DNA of 64,000 nt from Parasulfuritortus sp037439465 (lineage in GTDB: Bacteria; Pseudomonadota; Gammaproteobacteria; Burkholderiales; Thiobacillaceae). The position numbers were made by a program, and so were the translations under genes. The notes under the pieces are model-generated. The model saw only the letters and a list, made by a program, of their open reading frames with translations. It had not been told where the DNA came from and did not search any database. Location: the NCBI GenBank assembly GCA_037439465.1, contig JBBIVX010000011.1, positions 24,539 to 88,538 of the forward strand, given 5' to 3'. Of the stretch, positions 59,069-64,000 are shown piece after piece (the stretch's first letter is position 1; every line of letters starts with the position of its first letter).

Positions 59069-60022
59069 ATGCCCTCCGAATTTGATCTGATCGCCCGCTA
59101 TTTCAGCCGTCCGGCCAAGACCGTCCGCCTCGGCATCGGCGATGACGCCGCCCTGATCTGCCCGACACCGGGAATGGAACTGGCGGTCACTGCCGACATG
59201 CTGGTGGCCGACAGGCATTTCTTCGCCGACACCGATCCCGAGCTGCTTGGCCACAAGACGCTGGCCGTCAACCTTTCCGATATCGCCGCCATGGGCGCCA
59301 TGCCGCGTTGGGCCTTGCTGAGCCTGGCATTGCCGGAGGCAGACGACGCCTGGCTGGGCGCTTTTATGCGGGGATTCTTCGCCGAGGCGGACCGCTTCGC
59401 TGTTGAACTCGTCGGCGGCGATACCACGCGCGGGCCACTCAACCTCAGCGTCACCCTGCTCGGCGAGGTCGAGGCCGGTCAGGCCCTGCGCCGTGAGGGG
59501 GCGCAGCCTGGCGATGACATCTGGGTTTCCGGCGAGTTGGGCGGAGCGGCACTGGGGCTCAGGTATTTGCGCGGCGAGGTGGCGCTGACGGACGAAACCG
59601 CTGACTTTTGCCTGGCCCGGCTGCAGGCCCCCACTGCCCGGGTGGCGCTGGGCCGCGCCCTGCGTGGCCTTGCTCATGCTGCCATCGACATTTCGGACGG
59701 TCTGCTCGCCGACCTCGGCCATATCCTGGCGCGTTCGGCAGTGGGCGCCCACTTTCGGGCGGCGGCCGTGCCCGTCGCGGCAGGCCTCGACGGCGCTAGC
59801 GGGGTCGTGCGTGATTGTGTCTTGGCCGGCGGCGATGATTATGAACTGTGCTTCACGGCCCCGCCGGCCTGCAGAGAGGCAGTTCTGGCGGCGGGCCGGC
59901 GTGCTGGCGTGGCTGTGTCCCGCATCGGTAACATCACCGCTGCTCCCGGCCTGGAGGTCTTGGACGTGGATGATGTTCCGTTGAGCCTGACGCGAGGGGG
60001 GTATGACCATTTTGCCTCCTGA
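59069..60022 (+). CDS. thiL: Thiamine-monophosphate kinase
   Basis: A 317-residue kinase making thiamine diphosphate from thiamine monophosphate. Motifs: GIGDDAALI, VTADMLVADRHFF, VNLSDIAAMGAMPRW, GGDTTRGPLN and DISDGLLADLGHIL. ATG 59069 is 13 bases after the nusB stop; a longer frame runs back into nusB. It overlaps pgpA by 20 bases. Confidence 0.95.
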   Translation: MPSEFDLIARYFSRPAKTVRLGIGDDAALICPTPGMELAVTADMLVADRHFFADTDPELLGHKTLAVNLSDIAAMGAMPRWALLSLALPEADDAWLGAFMRGFFAEADRFAVELVGGDTTRGPLNLSVTLLGEVEAGQALRREGAQPGDDIWVSGELGGAALGLRYLRGEVALTDETADFCLARLQAPTARVALGRALRGLAHAAIDISDGLLADLGHILARSAVGAHFRAAAVPVAAGLDGASGVVRDCVLAGGDDYELCFTAPPACREAVLAAGRRAGVAVSRIGNITAAPGLEVLDVDDVPLSLTRGGYDHFAS

Positions 60023-60485
60023 CTGGCGGTTTCTTTGCGCGCATCCGGCGCATTTCCTCGCCCTCGGGGGTGGCGCTGGATTGTTGCCCTGGGCGCCGGG
60101 CACTTGGGGTACGTTGCTGGGCCTACCCTTATATTTTTTATTGGCCTGGTTGCCGCAGCCGTTGTATTGGGTCGTGGCGATGCTAGCCGTGCTGGCGGGC
60201 GTGTGGATTTGCGGCATTACCGGCCGGGCCCTGGGCGTGCATGACCATGGCGCCATAGTCTGGGACGAGATCGCCGCGTTTCTTCTGATCCTGCCTTTCG
60301 CCCCAGCGACCGGGTGGGGATATGCACTGGCCTTCGGCCTGTTTCGCGTGTTCGATATCTGGAAACCGTTTCCCGCCGACTGGCTGGACGCCCACGTAAA
60401 AGGCGGCCTCGGTGTCATGCTTGATGACGTGGTGGCGGCGGGATATGCGATAGCTGTGCTTGCGGGGGCCAGGGCATGGATATGA
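60003..60485 (+). CDS. pgpA: Phosphatidylglycerophosphatase A
   Basis: A 160-residue membrane phosphatase making phosphatidylglycerol. The family block GGGAGLLPWAPGTWGTLLGL is present, with VHDHGAIVWDEIAAFLL and GLFRVFDIWKPFPADW containing the conserved acidic and basic residues. Four hydrophobic segments. Overlaps thiL (20 bases) and pncC (10 bases). Confidence 0.93.
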   Translation: MTILPPDWRFLCAHPAHFLALGGGAGLLPWAPGTWGTLLGLPLYFLLAWLPQPLYWVVAMLAVLAGVWICGITGRALGVHDHGAIVWDEIAAFLLILPFAPATGWGYALAFGLFRVFDIWKPFPADWLDAHVKGGLGVMLDDVVAAGYAIAVLAGARAWI

Positions 60486-60979
60486 ATCAGGAGACACTGG
60501 AGCGCCTGGCCGCCGACCTCGGCCAGGCCCTGATGGAACGGGGCTGGATGTTGGCGACGGCGGAATCCTGCACCGGTGGCTGGGCGGGGCAGGCGATTAC
60601 CGCCAACGCTGGAAGTTCAGCTTGGTTTGATCGCGGCTTCATCACTTACAGCAACGCCGCCAAGGTGGACATGCTGGGGGTAAGCTCACGGACACTGGCC
60701 CGCTTTGGCGCAGTGAGCGAGGAAATAGTGAGGGAAATGGCCATAGGCGCCCTCCACCATAGCCAAGCCCAGGTCGCCCTGGCCATCAGCGGCATCGCCG
60801 GGCCTGGCGGAGGCTCAGATTCCAAGCCTGTAGGCACTGTATGCTTTGCCTGGGCGAGCGTGGCAGGGCCAAGCGAAACGGCGATGCGGCGCTTCGAGGG
60901 TGGCCGCCGGCTGGTACGAATGCAGGCAGTCGACTATGTTTTTCGGCGGGTACTGGCGTACTTGATGGCTATGCCATAA
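60476..60979 (+). CDS. pncC: Nicotinamide-nucleotide amidase (CinA C-terminal family)
   Basis: A 167-residue enzyme that recycles NMN by deamidation. Motifs: LATAESCTGGWAGQAITANAG, GFITYSNAAKVDMLGV, AISGIAGPGGGSDSKPVGTV. The stand-alone amidase domain without the CinA N-terminal half. Start may be ATG 60476 or ATG 60482. It lies 31 bases before recA, so readthrough into recA is likely. Confidence 0.93.
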   Translation: MDMNQETLERLAADLGQALMERGWMLATAESCTGGWAGQAITANAGSSAWFDRGFITYSNAAKVDMLGVSSRTLARFGAVSEEIVREMAIGALHHSQAQVALAISGIAGPGGGSDSKPVGTVCFAWASVAGPSETAMRRFEGGRRLVRMQAVDYVFRRVLAYLMAMP

Positions 60980-61010
60980 TCGCCCGAATTGATTCAGGAG
61001 AGACACCATC

Positions 61011-62027
61011 ATGGATGAAAACAAGAGCAAGGCGCTGGCGGCGGCCCTGTCGCAAATCGAGAAACAGTTCGGTAAGGGCTCCATCATGAAGATGGGTGAC
61101 AGTCATATCGCCGAGGATTTGCAGGTGGTGTCCACCGGCTCGCTCGGCCTTGACGTGGCCCTGGGAGTCGGTGGCCTGCCGCGCGGGCGGGTGGTGGAGA
61201 TATACGGTCCGGAATCGTCGGGCAAGACCACGCTGACCTTGCAGGTGATTGCCGAGATGCAGAAACTGGGCGGCACGGCCGCCTTCATCGATGCCGAGCA
61301 TGCCCTCGACCCCGGCTACGCACAGAAGTTGGGCGTGAACGTGTCCGAGTTGCTGATCTCCCAGCCGGATACCGGCGAACAGGCGCTGGAGATTGCCGAC
61401 ATGCTGGTGCGTTCGAGCGCGGTGGACGTGATCGTCATCGATTCGGTGGCAGCGTTGACGCCGAAGGCCGAAATCGAGGGCGAGATGGGCGATTCCCACG
61501 TCGGCCTGCAAGCCAGGCTGATGAGCCAGGCCCTGCGGAAATTGACCGCCAACATCAAGCGTACCAACACCTTGGTGATTTTCATCAACCAGATTCGTAT
61601 GAAAATTGGTGTCATGTTCGGCAGTCCGGAGACCACTACCGGCGGCAACGCGCTCAAGTTCTATGCTTCGGTGCGGCTGGATATCCGCCGTATCGGCGCC
61701 ATCAAGAAGGGCGATGAGGTGGTGGGATCCGAGACCCGTGTGAAAGTGGTCAAGAACAAAGTGGCGCCGCCTTTCAAGGAGACGATCTTCGATATTCTCT
61801 ATGGCGAGGGCATCTCACGCGAGGGCGAGATCATCGAACTTGGGGTGGCTCACAAATTCATCGACAAATCCGGCGCCTGGTATGCCTACCAGGGCGAGAA
61901 GATCGGCCAGGGCAAGGACAATGCCCGAGAATATCTGAAGGAGCACGCCGACGTTGCGGTCGAGATCGAGACCAAGATACGCGAGAAACTGGGCGTCAAG
62001 GCGTTAAGCCAAGCCGTCGAGGCATGA
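61011..62027 (+). CDS. recA: Recombinase RecA
   Basis: A 338-residue recombinase. Walker A GPESSGKTT, the RecA signature ALKFYASVRLDIRRIG and loop EGEMGDSHVGLQARLMSQAL are all intact. AGGAGA precedes ATG 61011. I see no LexA-type CTGT-N8-ACAG site in the 31-base gap or the end of pncC, so SOS control, if present, uses another site or a different repressor motif. recX overlaps by four bases. Confidence 0.98.
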   Translation: MDENKSKALAAALSQIEKQFGKGSIMKMGDSHIAEDLQVVSTGSLGLDVALGVGGLPRGRVVEIYGPESSGKTTLTLQVIAEMQKLGGTAAFIDAEHALDPGYAQKLGVNVSELLISQPDTGEQALEIADMLVRSSAVDVIVIDSVAALTPKAEIEGEMGDSHVGLQARLMSQALRKLTANIKRTNTLVIFINQIRMKIGVMFGSPETTTGGNALKFYASVRLDIRRIGAIKKGDEVVGSETRVKVVKNKVAPPFKETIFDILYGEGISREGEIIELGVAHKFIDKSGAWYAYQGEKIGQGKDNAREYLKEHADVAVEIETKIREKLGVKALSQAVEA

Positions 62028-62452
62028 CGCTGCGGGAACGGGCGCTCAATCTGCTGGCTCGACGCGAGCATAGCCGCCTGGAGTTGGCCCACAAGCTGGC
62101 GGCGCATGGAGAGACGGACGAGATTGCCCGCTTGTTGGATGAGCTGGAACAGGACCACTTGCTCTCCGACAGCCGTTATGCCGAAGATTTGGCGCATGCC
62201 CGCGCCGGACGGCACGGCAGCCTCCGTCTCCAAGCCGATTTGCGCGACAAGGGTGTGCCGGCCGCGGTCATTGCCGAGGTTGTGCATAATGCCGCGGCCT
62301 CCGATCTCGAAGCCGCCCGCGTAGTGTGGACAAAGAAGTTTGGCGCTTTGCCACGCGATGCCACCGAGCGGGCAAGGCAGTTGCGCTTCCTGGCCGGTCG
62401 TGGCTTCCCGCCGGAGGTGGCGCGGCGGGTGCTGGACGGTGACAGGGATTGA
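62024..62452 (+). CDS. recX: RecA regulatory protein RecX
   Basis: A 142-residue inhibitor of RecA filaments. The three-helix repeats are visible: ALNLLARREHSRLELAHKL, LLDELEQDHLLSDSRYAEDL and LRFLAGRGFPPEVARRVLDG. Overlaps recA as ATGA, so it is made in proportion to RecA. Convergent with the alcohol dehydrogenase gene. Confidence 0.92.
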   Translation: MTLRERALNLLARREHSRLELAHKLAAHGETDEIARLLDELEQDHLLSDSRYAEDLAHARAGRHGSLRLQADLRDKGVPAAVIAEVVHNAAASDLEAARVVWTKKFGALPRDATERARQLRFLAGRGFPPEVARRVLDGDRD

Positions 62453-62478
62453 CGGCCCCACGCCCGCATGACCGTCGC

Positions 62479-63663
62479 TTACAATCTGGCGCGCACAAGG
62501 TCGGCGATTTCCGCATTGGAGAGGCGGATGGGATTGGTCTTCATGCTCGAACCACGGCTGTCGGCGACCAGGCGGTCGATATCCTCTATTTTTACCCCAT
62601 AGGCGCCAAGTCGTGGCAGATTGAGCCGCTGGGTCCAGTCTTCCAGCGTTTCCAGCAGCGCTATTCTGGCATCTACGTCAGAGAGCCCCCGCCCGGCGAG
62701 CAGACGACCGGCAGCCGCATACTTTTCCAGCGCTGGATGTGACGGGGCGCGCTCCATTAACGCATGAATATTCATCCGCGTCGCCTCCGCCAGGAGCGTG
62801 CCGCAGGCCACCCCGTGTGGGATCGGAAAGAAGGCGCCAAGCGGCGAGGCCAGACCATGCACGGAGCCCAGTCCTGCCTGCGCCAGGGTGATGCCGGAAA
62901 GTAGGGCGGCATAAGCCATGCGTGATCGGCATGGCGCTGCCTCTGCAGTGTTTTCATACCAGGGCAGCAGGCCGTCGCGGGCCATGTTCATGCCGCTCAT
63001 GGACAAGGCGTCAGTGAAGGGGGTGGCTCGGAGAGAGACATAGGACTCGAGTAACTGGGTGAGGGTATCCATGCCGTTTGCGGCCTGCACGGCGGGAGGG
63101 CAGGTGGCGAGCAGGTCGGGGTCGACGATGGCGTATTCGGCGACCAGTTTATCGTCACGAAAGGACTTCTTGAAACCGTGTTCGCCCGGGCGACTGAGTA
63201 CGGCATTCTTCGTCGCCTCGGAGCCAGTGCCCGCGGTGGTGGGCACGGCAATGAAGGGCGTGGTCGGTCCCAGGTATGGGAGTTCGGGGCCCACGCCTTC
63301 CAAGTGATCCATGACCGAGTTGCCGGGTTTCAACAAGCCCGCGACGGCCTTGGCCGTATCGAGGACGCTGCCGCCGCCAATGCCGAGCACTGTGTCGAAG
63401 CATTGGCCGTGTTGTTCGCCGACTATGCTATCGACGCGTTCGGGTGACGGTTCGCCCACGACGTGCGCCACTTCCCATGTGAGACCGGCGGATTGCAATT
63501 GTGCGCATAGGCGTGGCCAGTGTTCGCCGGCAAGGAATGAGCGTCCGCCTAGCACCATCAATGTGCGTGGACCATATTGACGGAGGATTGCGGGTAGCTT
63601 GGTGATGGCGCCAGAGCCGAATTCGATGCGTGGCAGGCGGGTAATGCCAAAGCGGATATCCAT
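62479..63663 (-). CDS. Iron-containing alcohol dehydrogenase
   Basis: A 394-residue group III alcohol dehydrogenase. NAD-binding GIGGGSVLDTAKAVAG, the family block VPTTAGTGSEATKNAV and the metal ligands Asp/His in NGMDTLTQLLES, GSVHGLASPLGAFF and PIPHGVACGT are present. ATG 63663 is taken over the longer frame because the conserved N-terminus begins MDIRFGITRLPRIEFG. Substrate unknown; maleylacetate reductase-like and butanol dehydrogenase-like members share this pattern. No pathway partners are adjacent. Confidence 0.9.
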   Translation of the reverse strand: MDIRFGITRLPRIEFGSGAITKLPAILRQYGPRTLMVLGGRSFLAGEHWPRLCAQLQSAGLTWEVAHVVGEPSPERVDSIVGEQHGQCFDTVLGIGGGSVLDTAKAVAGLLKPGNSVMDHLEGVGPELPYLGPTTPFIAVPTTAGTGSEATKNAVLSRPGEHGFKKSFRDDKLVAEYAIVDPDLLATCPPAVQAANGMDTLTQLLESYVSLRATPFTDALSMSGMNMARDGLLPWYENTAEAAPCRSRMAYAALLSGITLAQAGLGSVHGLASPLGAFFPIPHGVACGTLLAEATRMNIHALMERAPSHPALEKYAAAGRLLAGRGLSDVDARIALLETLEDWTQRLNLPRLGAYGVKIEDIDRLVADSRGSSMKTNPIRLSNAEIADLVRARL

Positions 63664-63740
63664 GGAGAAACCTGCTATGAATGAATCGTCACTGATCTTA
63701 ATGGAGAGCGCGGGCCTTGGGGTTCTTAAGTGAATGGGTG

Positions 63741-63769
63741 TTGACATGACAGGGTGGAGTCTTCATAAT
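63741..63769 (+). promoter_or_regulatory. Sigma-70 promoter of initiator tRNA/rRNA leader
   Basis: Consensus -35 TTGACA (63741-63746), 17-base spacer and -10 CATAAT (63764-63769). Transcription should begin near 63776, about ten bases before the tRNA. An inverted repeat GGGTGGA / TCCACCC (63752-63758 and 63769-63775) spans the spacer and -10. Confidence 0.8.
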
Positions 63770-63786
63770 CCACCCTCTCAACCGAA

Positions 63787-63863
63787 CGCGGGGTGGAGCA
63801 GTCTGGCAGCTCGTCGGGCTCATAACCCGAAGGTCACAGGTTCAAATCCTGTCCCCGCAACCA
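63787..63863 (+). tRNA. Initiator tRNA-Met (CAU), tRNA-fMet
   Basis: A 77-base tRNA with the initiator features: unpaired C1-A72 at the top of the acceptor stem (G2-C71 to G7-C66 paired), anticodon CAT inside GGGCTCATAACCC with three G-C pairs below the loop, T-arm ACAGGTTCAAATCCTGT and an encoded CCA end (63861-63863). Confidence 0.97.
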
Positions 63864-64000
63864 ATTCAGTTGGACTGCTCTTTAACAAATGGGAACAGCC
63901 TTTAAGAGGTGTGGGCATTGAGTTGAGGTAGAAGCTAGCGAGAGCTAGTGGAAGCTGAAGAGGTACTTGAAGCTCACGCTGAGAAGTTAATTCTGAGAGT
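63864..64000 (+). promoter_or_regulatory. rRNA operon leader with boxA (63876-63888)
   Basis: TGCTCTTTAACAA at 63876-63888 is a perfect boxA, the NusB/NusE antitermination site of rRNA operons. The sequence that follows (GAACAGCC ... GTGTGGGC) is the pattern found in betaproteobacterial 16S leaders. No 16S sequence is reached before the window ends. I expect the 16S rRNA gene to start within a few hundred bases downstream. Confidence 0.7.

Noticed and set aside
60900..61010. LexA/SOS box before recA
   Set aside because: No CTGT-N8-ACAG-like sequence found in the gap or the end of pncC.

Overview
The window reads as a GC-rich betaproteobacterial chromosome, most likely a sulfur-oxidising chemolithoautotroph of the Thiobacillaceae or Hydrogenophilales type (inference). 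Two things point there. The housekeeping strings are betaproteobacterial in order: aspS-nudB-EEP-clsB, yebC-ruvC-ruvA, and nrdR-ribD-ribE-ribBX-ribH-nusB-thiL-pgpA-pncC-recA-recX. The accessory genes carry a sulfur and anion theme: a flavocytochrome c sulfide dehydrogenase-type flavoprotein, a Tat Rieske protein, a TauE/SafE exporter and two SulP transporters. Coding is dense and no gene-free stretch exceeds about 260 bases. I saw no insertion sequence, phage or CRISPR.

Layout. 1-17.8 kb is core: the end of a TonB receptor, fmdB, DUF502, aspS, nudB, a lipoprotein, an EEP phosphatase/nuclease, clsB, a methyltransferase with a HerA-like ATPase, two YceI proteins, a TPR-GT41 glycosyltransferase, yebC, ruvC-ubiA-ruvA (no ruvB), a P-loop protein and a MetA-like acyltransferase. 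A CPA1 antiporter follows. 19.3-25.8 kb is a minus-strand sulfur block: Rieske, sulfide dehydrogenase flavoprotein, an OmpR-type two-component system, tandem UspA, TauE and a 77-residue membrane protein.

26-52.7 kb is the most interesting part. Two paralogous NtrC-type sigma-54 activators, one with a linked NtrB-like kinase, surround two SulP transporters. I see two sigma-54 (-24/-12) promoters, one ahead of the small membrane protein-TauE-Usp genes and one (a perfect consensus match) ahead of a Usp-like protein and the second SulP. The latter is preceded by three TTGC-N5-GCAA-like sites. The second SulP has a coiled-coil insertion of about 130 residues. It is followed on the same strand by two complete tandem copies of a six-gene membrane complex with gene order hyfB-C-E-F-G-I. 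Both HyfG-like large subunits have lost all four cysteines that bind the Ni-Fe centre, while both HyfI-like small subunits keep the cysteines for an iron-sulfur cluster. They are therefore Ehr-type (energy-converting hydrogenase-related) complexes, not hydrogenases. A divergent operon of a duplicated DUF1538 transporter and two P-II-like proteins closes the block. A plausible but unproven reading is a sigma-54-controlled anion uptake and ion-pumping system.

52.8-62.5 kb is core again: glyA, nrdR, riboflavin genes (with a RibBX whose cyclohydrolase half is degenerate), nusB, thiL, pgpA, pncC, recA and recX. The window ends with an iron-type alcohol dehydrogenase, then a consensus sigma-70 promoter, initiator tRNA-Met and a boxA-containing leader that looks like the start of an rRNA operon continuing beyond the window.
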